DNA of 53,392 nucleotides from Pirellulales bacterium (lineage in GTDB: Bacteria; Planctomycetota; Planctomycetia; Pirellulales; JAEUIK01). Location: the NCBI GenBank assembly GCA_019745975.1, contig JAIESQ010000050.1, positions 1-53,392 of the forward strand. The letters run 5' to 3'. The stretch's first letter is position 1; every line of letters starts with the position of its first letter. The notes beneath the pieces were generated by a model. It worked only from the letters and a program-made list of their open reading frames with translations. It searched no databases and was not told where the DNA came from. Position numbers and translations under genes: made by a program. Shown in pieces: positions 1-9,200 of this stretch.

Positions 1-613
1 CACCGCACCGGCACTTCTCCGTGCGCGCCCACTGCGGACGCCACAAAACCCCGAGCCTTCGCTTGATTGAGGGCTAGCAGGTAGGTCGGATACTTGAATG
101 TTCTTGACCCAGGTCGGTTCGTCATTGGTCACGAACGCGGCCCGTTCCAGGTCGCTAATCGCCATCAAAGGTGACTACACGTCTCGCAGCGGTCGATGGT
201 TTCCACCCTGCGCCGAGCCACAATTTCAAAGTGAGGCCGGACGATGTACCCCGCCGCCGCGGCATTGAGCGCCCTCGAAAAACAGTCGGTCCGGCCGCCT
301 GAAGCACTCAAACGCGCGGCAGAACGTCAGTACATATTGCCGTCGGCGTACGGCATGTAGGCGCTGCCATTCGAGAACCTGCTGCTGTCTGTGTGCCAGG
401 ACTTTGAGTGCCGCAGCCGTTCCCTGCGTCGGCTCCACCTCATCGGAGCGGCATGTCGACCGGACCTTGGATCATCCAAGGTACTATAGCTCGCCGCGTA
501 AGTCGTACGATTTTTCGCACAACCGTTCGTCGCCCAGATGGTCGACGCTCTGCACAAACACCCTTAAGATGATCTGTTTGAACAGCCGCGCTACTCACGC
601 AGACTTGATCTTC
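1..613. other. No confident gene; possible degraded gene remnant at left edge
   Basis: No intact gene can be supported here. On the minus strand an ATG at 165 opens a frame that begins MAISDLERAAFVTNDEPTWV and runs to the window edge. After about residue 22 its composition deteriorates, while an overlapping minus-strand frame (about 90 down to 1) reads plausibly as KYPTYLLALNQAKARGFV. That looks like one short gene broken by a frameshift, or the start of a gene that continues beyond the window. Further minus-strand fragments at 226-557 look like protein debris but have no recognisable domain. Treat the stretch as intergenic or decayed. Confidence 0.25.
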
Positions 614-2932
614 ATGCCGCGCAAGAAAACGTCCGCTTCACGCCAGGACCAGCCACACGCCGTTGCAGCGATTCCCCATGCAGCCACCTGGGCCAAGCTC
701 ACGTGGGACGATCTCGATCAGGCTTTCGGCAGCCGCAGCGTTCAACGGGGGCGCTCATACCAGCGGAGCGGCCAAGTGAGAAACTTGGCCGTTTCCAGCG
801 ATGGTCGGCTGCTTGCGGCAGTCCAGGGGACGCGCCGTTACGTCACTTCGGCGCATCTCGAAGCGAAGAAGAAGCCTCGCGGCCAAATCGTAGGAATCTG
901 CACCTGCCCGGTTGGCAGTCAGTGCAAGCATGCGGTCGCCGTGATCGCCGAGTATCTTGCTCAAATTGCCGACGGTAAGTCGCCCCCTGCGGCTGCGGCC
1001 GACGATTCCCGTTGGGCTCGTCTCACGGAGTCCTCGGCTGACGAGTACGAAGAAGAAGAACAGTTGTACGAGACTGACGACAAGTGGGACGAGGATGATG
1101 AAGACTCGTCGCGGTCTGCCCGAATCGCATCCTTGAGAACTTCTCGCCGAGGCACACGTAGTCCCAGCGGGAAATCCAAGGGCCCCAACTCCACGGCCAA
1201 AACGCCCCGTCGGACGCGCGCTGAATGGGATGCCCTTATCCAGGCCGACATTGAGAAGAAGTCCACCGCCGAATTAGCGAAATGTGTTGTTGAGCTCGTC
1301 AATCGCTTTCCCGAGATCCGCCAGGAGTTCCAGGAACGCATCCTCCTCGGCGAAGGGGACGCTGCCCGGCTGATTGGCGAGGCTCGCAAGGAGATCCGAT
1401 CGGTCACGTCCGAAATTGGCTGGCAGAACCGTTGGCAGCACGACGGCCACACGCCCGATTACAGCCGGCTCAAACACCGCTTTGAACGCCTTGCGGAACT
1501 CGGTCATGCCGACGCGGTCGTCGAATTGGGCCGAGAACTCTTCGAGCGTGGCATGAGCCAAGTCGGTCAGTCGGATGACGAAGGCGAGACCGGCATGGCG
1601 TTGGCTGAGTGCTTCCCAGTCGTCTTTGCCGCCGTCGCAGTTTCGTCGCTCTCGCCAGCCGAGAAGATTCTCTACGCGATCGACGCTTGCGAGCTCGATC
1701 AGTGGGATTACATCGGTGGGCCGGCCGCAAACATTCTCGACGCGCGATGGTCGAGCGCCGACTGGTCCGCGGTCGCCGACATGCTGGCCGCCCGACTCAA
1801 TCCCTCGTCGAAGGAGCCTAAGAACGCTGAAGGCAACAGCGATGCGGACGATGGTCTTGATCCTTGGAGCCGCAATTATCGCCGCGACTCGCTTAGCGAT
1901 TGGCTCGTTCACGCCCTCGAACTGGCGGGCCGAGACGACGAGGTCCTCCCGCTTTACGAAGCGGAGGTCCGACGCACTGGCAGTTACGAACGGCTGGTCA
2001 ATCATTTGATGCAGCTCAAGCGTTTCGACGAAGCCGAGCACTGGGCCCGGGAGGGGATTGAACAGACCTACGAGAAACTCCCAGGCATCGCTTCCCATCT
2101 GGCCGATAAGCTTGTCGATCTGGCCCGCAGCCGCAAGCAATGGGACGTCGTCGCGGCACGAGCCGCGTGCGAGTTCTTTCGCAATCCCAATGTCAAGTCG
2201 TTCCAGGATCTGGTGGGCGCCGCCGAGAAGGCCAAATGCGGAACCGCGGTGCGCCGCCGCGCGGAACAGTTCCTGGAAACGGGAATTGCCCCCATCCGTT
2301 GCCAGACTGCGCCTGCCCAAGCGGCAACGTCGGCGTTGAGGAAGAAGCGAGCGAGATCCGCGAAGCAGAGATTCGCTGCGCCTTCGACGTCGCCAAACCT
2401 TGGGTTCATCTGCGAAGACGGCTGGCCGTTACCCCTACCCGACTACCTCGCCGCCGTCTTCCTTCGCCTGCCTGGTCGCTATGATCGCCAGCGGAAGCAC
2501 CTCGACGTTCTTGTCGACCTCGCTATCGCGGAGAAAAGACCAGATCAAGCGCTCCGATGGTACGACACGATTGTCGCCGACGATAAGTCGAAGTCAGGCG
2601 GTGCCCCCCGAGCGATGGCTTGGAGCTCCGCTGCGGGGCTCGCCTCACGCGTCGCGGCCGCCGTGGCCAAGTCTCATCCGGAGCGAGCGTTAGAGGTTTA
2701 CCACCTTGAGCTCGAAGCGCACCTCCCGCAAGCCAATCAAGGCGCCTACGAGTCTGCCGCCGCTTGCCTCCGCAAGATGCGGCCGATCATGCAGTCGCTT
2801 GATCGCGACGACTTCTGGATCGAACTCGTCAAAGATATTCGCGACAAGTACCGCAACCGACCTCGATTCATGGAAATTCTCGACAAACTCGAGCGCCGTC
2901 CCATCGTCGCCACACAGAAGCGCCGCCGGTAG
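614..2932 (+). CDS. SWIM zinc finger protein with long helical C-terminal region
   Basis: A 772-residue protein with an N-terminal SWIM zinc finger: C96-x-C98-x5-C104-x-H106, in the context ICTCPVGSQCKHAV. SWIM modules bind zinc and mediate DNA or protein contacts in bacterial ATPases and transposase-like proteins; the role of this one is unknown. A very acidic stretch (DEYEEEEQLYETDDKWDEDD, near residue 145) and a basic linker follow. The remaining 550 or so residues are predicted by eye to be mostly helical, with TPR/HEAT-like periodicity. The ATG at 614 was chosen because the frame extends further upstream only through a TTG and low-quality sequence, and MPRKKTSASRQ leads straight into the domain. 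It stands alone, with no partner on the same strand for several kb. The SWIM call is firm; the cellular function is not known. Confidence 0.85.
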   Translation: MPRKKTSASRQDQPHAVAAIPHAATWAKLTWDDLDQAFGSRSVQRGRSYQRSGQVRNLAVSSDGRLLAAVQGTRRYVTSAHLEAKKKPRGQIVGICTCPVGSQCKHAVAVIAEYLAQIADGKSPPAAAADDSRWARLTESSADEYEEEEQLYETDDKWDEDDEDSSRSARIASLRTSRRGTRSPSGKSKGPNSTAKTPRRTRAEWDALIQADIEKKSTAELAKCVVELVNRFPEIRQEFQERILLGEGDAARLIGEARKEIRSVTSEIGWQNRWQHDGHTPDYSRLKHRFERLAELGHADAVVELGRELFERGMSQVGQSDDEGETGMALAECFPVVFAAVAVSSLSPAEKILYAIDACELDQWDYIGGPAANILDARWSSADWSAVADMLAARLNPSSKEPKNAEGNSDADDGLDPWSRNYRRDSLSDWLVHALELAGRDDEVLPLYEAEVRRTGSYERLVNHLMQLKRFDEAEHWAREGIEQTYEKLPGIASHLADKLVDLARSRKQWDVVAARAACEFFRNPNVKSFQDLVGAAEKAKCGTAVRRRAEQFLETGIAPIRCQTAPAQAATSALRKKRARSAKQRFAAPSTSPNLGFICEDGWPLPLPDYLAAVFLRLPGRYDRQRKHLDVLVDLAIAEKRPDQALRWYDTIVADDKSKSGGAPRAMAWSSAAGLASRVAAAVAKSHPERALEVYHLELEAHLPQANQGAYESAAACLRKMRPIMQSLDRDDFWIELVKDIRDKYRNRPRFMEILDKLERRPIVATQKRRR

Positions 2933-3534
2933 CGTCCGCTTCGTTCCGGTCGGGATCAGCCGCGAAGCAGGCGCGATATGTAACTCACATCGTGCGATCG
3001 CTGGAAGAAATCTGAGTCGCTCGCCGAGGAAGTCCCAGCGAAGTCATGCACCAACGAACTTCTTGCCGAAGAGGGCTGGAGACTTGGGCGAATTCAATGG
3101 TCGAGAAGTGATTCAGCCAAGAGTAGCCTAGTTTGGAATACGCGTGAGAACGGGCCGGTATTTGCATGCCCTTGCTTTACTACCGATACGTCTACATTGC
3201 CAGATTAGATGCCGGTATCATCACGTGCTTGGATGCCGTCACTGAAGAATGGCTGGATCGTACGCGATTCCCTGGCGCAAAGGCATTCTGGTCCTCACCG
3301 AGGGCAGATGCACGCCGGAAACCGGAAACAAGTTCATGCACATGAGGGCGTGACCTTTGTTTGTTCGCAAGCGTCTGACAACATCCTGCTCCGGACCGAC
3401 GCACGCTACCGGTTTTTGAACCGCACAAAGTGATGACTGGCTAGTGGTTTACATCAGCGAGCCGCAGAAAACCCACTTGACCGAGCGGCTGATTTGAACC
3501 CTGTGCCATCGTGACGTAACTACCGACCCACAAA
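2933..3534. other. Intergenic region, nothing recognised
   Basis: About 600 bases between the SWIM gene and the tRNA terminator. Only short open frames are present (for example 3209-3433 on plus), with no domain, no ribosome binding site and no codon bias like the neighbours. No repeat or hairpin was recognised apart from the terminator that starts at 3535. Confidence 0.5.
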
Positions 3535-3571
3535 AGAAAAAAGCCCTTCGACTAAGGAGCGCCAAAGGGCT
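3535..3571 (-). terminator. Rho-independent terminator of the tRNA-Pro gene
   Basis: Read on the minus strand, AGCCCTT (3571-3565) pairs with AAGGGCT (3548-3542) and is followed directly by TTTTTTCTTTT. It lies about 15 bases beyond the 3' end of the tRNA, in the right orientation to end its transcript. Confidence 0.8.
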
Positions 3572-3586
3572 AATACGGAAAAAAGA

Positions 3587-3661
3587 TCGGGGCGACAAGA
3601 TTTGAACTTGCGACCTCTGCGTCCCGAACGCAGCGCTCTAGCCAGGCTGAGCTACGCCCCG
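3587..3661 (-). tRNA. tRNA-Pro (anticodon CGG)
   Basis: The minus strand folds into a full cloverleaf. The acceptor stem CGGGGCG pairs with CGCCCCG, with A73 as discriminator. The anticodon arm is CTGCG-TTCGGGA-CGCAG, giving anticodon CGG, and the T arm is GCAAG-TTCAAAT-CTTGT. The C1-G72 pair and A73 are the standard identity elements of bacterial tRNA-Pro. No CCA is encoded; the following bases are TCTT, so CCA must be added enzymatically. A terminator follows. Confidence 0.95.
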
Positions 3662-3833
3662 TCGGTCAACCGGATGCTCGTGAGCGGCGGCGGCTCTGAG
3701 AGCAACGCACGGACACGACACCGGCCGACGAATGCCGGCATTTTATCGGGACCGCGCGCGTGGGCAAAGGCCGCAAGAGGTCGAAATCGGCCGGCGACGA
3801 CGACATTTCTGACGAGAACCGACAGCCCGCGCG

Positions 3834-6041
3834 CTAGCGGCCCAGCGAAGACGCCGGCTCGGCCGCAGTATACCCCAGGCTGAACTGTTCAATCACGCGA
3901 CCACTGCCCGGCGCCAAGGGGGCCAGCGTGATCTCGCAGGATTCCGCGGCCTCGCCCGCAAGCTTGTCGACACCGACGACCCGCAGTTGGTTCGCGTCGT
4001 GCGCCTGGCGCTCGAACCGCGCGAGGCAGCCCAGGCTGACCAAGGTCACGAACCGCTGCGGTAGCGCCCCGTCGGTCGACACGTACGCGCTGGGGGCCGG
4101 CAACCGCTCGCCATAGTGCACCGAATGCCAACCACGGGCAGGGGGGCCGACGTCGCCGCGCACCACTTCGAACTTGGCCTCGGGCGCGACCAGCACCTCG
4201 AAGCCGATGGGGCCTTGCTCGGTGTCGAACGCGATGCGGCGGCCGTCGACTTCGTACGGCGCGTCGAGCAATTGCCAGCAGAGCTTCACTTGCTCGGGCG
4301 GCTGGCCGAAGACGTCGTCGACCACGAGCCAGTACTGTTCGCCCAACCGCAGCACGGCGCGGCGATGCACGGCGCGGCTCGGCAGGCGCTGGTAGCCGTA
4401 GTGTTCGCCCTGCACGTAGTCGATGTTGGGGCCGATGCCCGGCAGATACTCGTGCAGGCTCGACCGCGTCAGATACGTCCAACTGAAGCGCCGCGGGCGG
4501 ATCATCTGGCTTTCGCCGCCGATCTCCACGGCATTGTGCGACGAGGTGGCGACGAAGTAATGCCTCCACGGCTCGGGGGCGTTGTACGAAAACGAGCCGG
4601 CGTCGTGCAGCACGTTCAGTCCGCGCCACCAGACGTCGAGATGCAGCATGTCGGCCTGGTGCGGATGGTGGATGATCGTGTGAATGCGGATCATCCCCCA
4701 GGTGTTGTTGCCGCGCAGTGTGTAGTAGCCGCCAATGTCAAAGCGGCTGCTTGCGCGGGCCGGTTCGTCGCGCGGCGCGTGAGCCGCGTCTTCGCCGAAC
4801 AGCCAGTACAAATCTTCTTCCCAAGGGCCGCGCGGATACAGCCGGCGACGATGAAGTTGGTAGTGCACCCCTTCGGCGACCGGGCGGTAGTCGAGATAGG
4901 GGCAACCGTCCACCGGCATGATCAGCGAGCCGTCGTTCTGGCCGTAGTTCGGTACGCGGCCGTTCTCTTCGTTCTGCATCTGCACGACGTACTTGCCGTG
5001 CAGATCAACGATCTCGCGCGTCAGCGGCGCGAACTGTTCGTTGTTGACTTCAGCCAGCCGCAGCGACCAGCGGTAGTCGTCCAACATCAGGCGGTGATAG
5101 TTGAGCGAATGCTGAATGTACGAGCCGTCGCGATAGCTGTGCATCCGCGCTTCGAGGTCGATGATGTGGCGGCCATGCCCGCGCCAGTTGTCGGCCTTCC
5201 TGAATTCAGGGAAGAGCGTGCCGATGGTGTAGAGGCCGACGGCTTCGCTCAGCGCGTGGTTGCCCATCTGCACCTGGGCGAAGCGAATGTTGGTTTGAAT
5301 GCGCTGGGCGTGCACGGCCAACAGCGCGGCCAGCCTGGCGACGCGCTCGGGTGTGGTCGCCGGCGAGCGCCAGAAGCCATACAGCCCGAAGCAGAGCGCC
5401 ATCACGCGAAAGGCGCACTCCTGCCCGCACTGCCAGTTGGGACCCATATTCGGCGGATTCGCCTGGCGCCACGATTCGACGAGCGTCCAGAAGCCTTCGG
5501 CATAGCACTCGTCGCGCGCGTGGGCGTAGGCGCGCAGCAGCGTGTAGACCCAGGCGAAGCGCGAAGCCTCCCAGATGAACTTGATGTCTCCCTGGTCCTC
5601 CTCGAATTCGTTGCGGTCGCACCAGTGGCGCGCGGCGTCGACGCGCCGCCCGTTCATTGGGTTCAGCAACCAGTCGAACGGAAAGCCGAGTTCGTAAACA
5701 GTGGCCGAGAAAAACTGGAACCGGCCGCGGAGGATGTCGTCGGCGCGAGCGACCGCTTCGGCCGTCCACTCGCGCGGGATGTTGGGTAGCTCGCCGGCCG
5801 GAAAGAAGAACCGCCGCGTCGCCCGGTCGCGAAACTGCTTGTACGCGGCCGGCTCGGTCGGCACGTCGGGGCGGCACCAGTGGGCCAAGGGTTCAGCATC
5901 CCAGCCGTTGGCCGGAAACAAATGCCTGAGCAACCCCGCGCGGCGCACGACGTGGTGCAGCACGCGATAGCTGAAATTCAACGTGCCGTACTGCTTGCGC
6001 AGCTCGTTGGCCAGGCGAATTCGTCCGACTTGGGTGGGCAT
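3834..6041 (-). CDS. Heparinase II/III family polysaccharide lyase-like protein
   Basis: A 735-residue protein with the two-part architecture of the heparinase II/III and alginate lyase families: an N-terminal alpha/alpha toroid (roughly residues 50-380, with many Trp/Tyr/His such as HSLNYHRLMLDDYRW) and a C-terminal beta-sandwich domain (roughly 430-700, with motifs DIGGYYTLRG and HADMLHLDVWW-like HQADMLHLDVWWRG). Family members cleave acidic polysaccharides by beta-elimination. No signal peptide is obvious; the start MPTQVGRIRLANELR resembles enzymes of this family encoded near surface-polysaccharide genes. The start is the ATG at 6041. The gene is downstream of the PKS on the same strand but separated by 240 bases and a repeat element, so co-transcription is not assumed. 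The substrate cannot be assigned from sequence alone. Confidence 0.85.
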   Translation of the reverse strand: MPTQVGRIRLANELRKQYGTLNFSYRVLHHVVRRAGLLRHLFPANGWDAEPLAHWCRPDVPTEPAAYKQFRDRATRRFFFPAGELPNIPREWTAEAVARADDILRGRFQFFSATVYELGFPFDWLLNPMNGRRVDAARHWCDRNEFEEDQGDIKFIWEASRFAWVYTLLRAYAHARDECYAEGFWTLVESWRQANPPNMGPNWQCGQECAFRVMALCFGLYGFWRSPATTPERVARLAALLAVHAQRIQTNIRFAQVQMGNHALSEAVGLYTIGTLFPEFRKADNWRGHGRHIIDLEARMHSYRDGSYIQHSLNYHRLMLDDYRWSLRLAEVNNEQFAPLTREIVDLHGKYVVQMQNEENGRVPNYGQNDGSLIMPVDGCPYLDYRPVAEGVHYQLHRRRLYPRGPWEEDLYWLFGEDAAHAPRDEPARASSRFDIGGYYTLRGNNTWGMIRIHTIIHHPHQADMLHLDVWWRGLNVLHDAGSFSYNAPEPWRHYFVATSSHNAVEIGGESQMIRPRRFSWTYLTRSSLHEYLPGIGPNIDYVQGEHYGYQRLPSRAVHRRAVLRLGEQYWLVVDDVFGQPPEQVKLCWQLLDAPYEVDGRRIAFDTEQGPIGFEVLVAPEAKFEVVRGDVGPPARGWHSVHYGERLPAPSAYVSTDGALPQRFVTLVSLGCLARFERQAHDANQLRVVGVDKLAGEAAESCEITLAPLAPGSGRVIEQFSLGYTAAEPASSLGR

Positions 6042-6069
6042 ACTAGAGTGCTCTTTGCGACGATATCAC

Positions 6070-6159
6070 GGGTGCCATGTCCCACGCTTGCGTGGGCATG
6101 CCTAGCGCTGCAGTCGAGCATGGCCACTTGCGGAGTACCGCTGAGTGGCCATGGCACCC
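6070..6159. repeat. Intergenic twin-hairpin REP-like element
   Basis: A 90-base element bounded by the perfect inverted repeat GGGTGCCATG (6070-6079) and CATGGCACCC (6150-6159). Inside are two further hairpins: CCCACGC-tt-GCGTGGG, and GGCCACT ... AGTGGCC. The layout matches the other GTGCCA/TGGCAC-bounded elements of this window. It lies between the heparinase start and the PKS stop. Confidence 0.75.
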
Positions 6160-6279
6160 ACGGATACCGTACCAGCTAACTGAATGCTGCTCTCGTCAGT
6201 CTACTTTACGATCGCGCCGACAGAAGGGGGCGGTCGCCGCACGGCAACTAGTCGATGCGCGCGGCACCGTCCGGCTGGC

Positions 6280-9200
6280 CTACAGATCCTTCTCGAACCA
6301 GCAGCCCTTCGACGAGCGGAACGTCATCTCGAAGCCCATGCCGGTGAAAAAACCGATCGCGCGATCGTTGTGCGCCAGAATCGAACAGCCGTAGCGTTTG
6401 TTGCCTGCCGCGCGAACGATCTCTTCGAAGCGCAACGTCGTTTCGATCGACGCCTTGGTCGCGCGCCACTCGGGGTCGATCCCCATCGACAGGAACCGCA
6501 CCGGGCACTGGTTGGGCGGGTCCTTGTCCGACACGGCGGCCGTCGAGGCCGGCGGACGCATCCCGGGGATCAGCATCCGCAGCGCGTGCATGGCGTGCGA
6601 CGTGCGCGCGAGCACGGCGCGGCGGGCATCGGCGTTGGTGATCGACTTGGTCGCGATGCACATCGCCAGGTACGGCGCGTGACTGCGATAGAAGTGCTTA
6701 AAGTGGGCCGGCACATTCGCGCTGCCGGTGGCGACGGCCACGAGCTTGCCGGTGCGCTTCGAGCGGGCCACGCAGCCATAACTGAACGGATGCAAACAAA
6801 ACTCGGCGTAGAACCGCTTCAAGAAGCCCGGCCCCATCAGCGTGAGGAAATAGCCCGGGAAAGCCTTGATGTGCAACTCGGGCAGTTCGTCGGCGTGCCA
6901 GATGCGCAGGTCTTCGACCACGAAATCGAACTCGCCAGCAGGCGACGCGGCTGGTGGGCTCATGGTTCGCGATGCAGCGGCGATTGGCGCGGTTGTCGCG
7001 CCTGGGGGCGATGCAATCGGCGCCGCTGCCGGCAATGCGCTAGCGACGCCCGCGTGCGCGGCGCCGTTGGTTGCCGATCCCGCGGCTGCCGCATCGGCTA
7101 GAAACTTCGACAGGTCGTCGAGCGTCGGATGATCGAACACCAGCGTGGCCGGAAGCGATCGGCCAGACGCTTTGCGCAGCGCGCCGACCAGCTCGATTGC
7201 CAGCAGCGAATCGAGCCCTTGTTCGGTCAACGGGCGATCGGCGGCCAGGGCCTGCAGACCATCAACGCCGAGCACCTTGCCCGCTTCTTGCGCGATCAGG
7301 GTGCGCCACTCGGCCTGGCTGAGTCCGGCGCCGGTTGTTGGCGCAGAGACCGTCACACACTCGACGACGGCCGTCGTGTCCGAGGGCGTTGTTGATGCGA
7401 CCGGCGAGATGGAGGTGGTCGCCGAGGCCGACGATGTCGCCGTCAGATGCGCCGCTAACGCATCGATCGTCGGATGGTCGAACACCAGCGTGGCGGGCAA
7501 CCCGCGACCGGTCGCCTTGCGCAACGCGCCGACCAGTTCGATCGCCAACAGCGAGTCGAGCCCCAGATCGACCAGCGGCCGACCAGTGGCCAGCGCCGCG
7601 CCATCGACACCCAGCACCTTCGACGTTTCGTGCTTCACCAGCGCGAGGATGTCCGCGGCGGACGATCCGGATTGTGCCGTCGCCGCGGCAATCGTGGCGG
7701 CCAACGGAGCTTGCTGCGTGGGCGACATGGTCTGCGGCGCGGCGGTTGATGCAGGGACCGCGGGTTCGCTCGCTGCCAGAAACGCGGCCAGGGCGTCGAT
7801 CGTCGGATAGTCGAACACGAGCGCCGCCGGCAGGTTCCGACCGGTCAGTTTTCTCAGCGCGCCGACGAGTTCGATCGCCAAGAGCGAGTCGAGCCCCTGC
7901 TCGGTCAGCGGTTGATCGCTGGCGAGTTGCTTGCCGGAGTCGGTCCCCAGCACGCGCGTCGCGGCGTCGAGAATCGCCGCTTGCCAGTTCTCGCGCGTGC
8001 GTGCCGCCGCGGCCGGTGACGCGTCGGCGGGCGCTGCACTGTCGCGCTGCGCCGTAGCGCTCGACGTTTGACTGACTGCGCCACGCTCGCGTCGCGCGGC
8101 GCTTGCCCGGCTGCTGGCCGCCAGTTCGCGCAGCATCGCGGGCTCTTGGCCCGGCGAGCTATGCGCCAGGAACTTCGCCCAATCGACGGGCAACACCGCG
8201 ACGTCCGCTTCAGGCTGATCGAGCAAGCGACCGAGCGCGACGAGGCCATCGCTCGGCGGAATCAGCTCGATGCCGGCCGCGGCAAAACGGCGCTTGCCCG
8301 CCTCACCCAAACCGGCGGCCATGCCGGCTTCAGCCCACGGTCCCCAGGCGATGCTGGTGGCCGGCAGCCCACGCGCATGGCGATCGGCGGCCAGCGCATC
8401 GAGCAGTGAATTGGCCGCGGCATAGTTGCCTTGCCCTGACGAACCCAACCAGGCGGCCAGCGACGAAAAAAGCACGAAGAAGTCGAGCGACGACGATTGC
8501 GTGGCCCGATCGAGGTTCCAGGCGCCGGCCACCTTGGGAGCGAAGACCTTCGCGAAGCGCTCGGCCGTTTGCCCGACGAGCACGCCGTCGTCGAGCACAC
8601 CTGCCGCGTGGATGACGCCGGCCAGCGGCGCGGGCGAAGCGTCGATTTCCTTCACGAGCGTCGGAATCTCGGCCAGGTTGGCCGCTTCGACCTGACAGGT
8701 GCGCACCTGCACGCCGCGCCCCTGGAGTTCGGCGATCTGCATCGCGGCGCTTTCGTTGGGGGGCCGGCGCCCGACGAGCACTAGATGCCGCGCGCCGCGC
8801 TCGACGAGCCACTGGGCGATGCGTCGCCCCAGCCCACCGAGGCCGCCGGTGATAAGGTATGTGGTATTGCCGCGAATCTCGATCGGTTGTTTCGCTCTCA
8901 CCGCGTCCGTCGTGCGCGCGGAACTAGCGACGCTTGCCGAGTCACTCGCGGCCTTCGGCACCGCGGGCATCGTCAGCACGACTTTGCCGATGTGCTTGGC
9001 CTGCGCCATGTAGCGGAAGCCCGCCACGGCGTCGTCGAGCGCGAACTCGCGGCGCGGCGGGGCCTTGAGTTGGCCATTGGCCAGCATCTCCATCAACTCG
9101 CGCGTGAGCTGGCCGACCAGCTCGGGCTGCTGGTCGAACATGGCGTCGAGCGCGATCGTCGCGTAGTGCACGCCGGGGCGATACTCGGCGACTTGCTCGG

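Noticed and set aside
3209-3433. Small plus-strand frame before the tRNA
   Set aside because: No domain, no ribosome binding site and composition unlike nearby genes.
4116-5789. A 557-codon open frame antisense to the heparinase gene
   Set aside because: The opposite strand encodes a recognised two-domain lyase; high GC creates long antisense frames, and this one has no domain.
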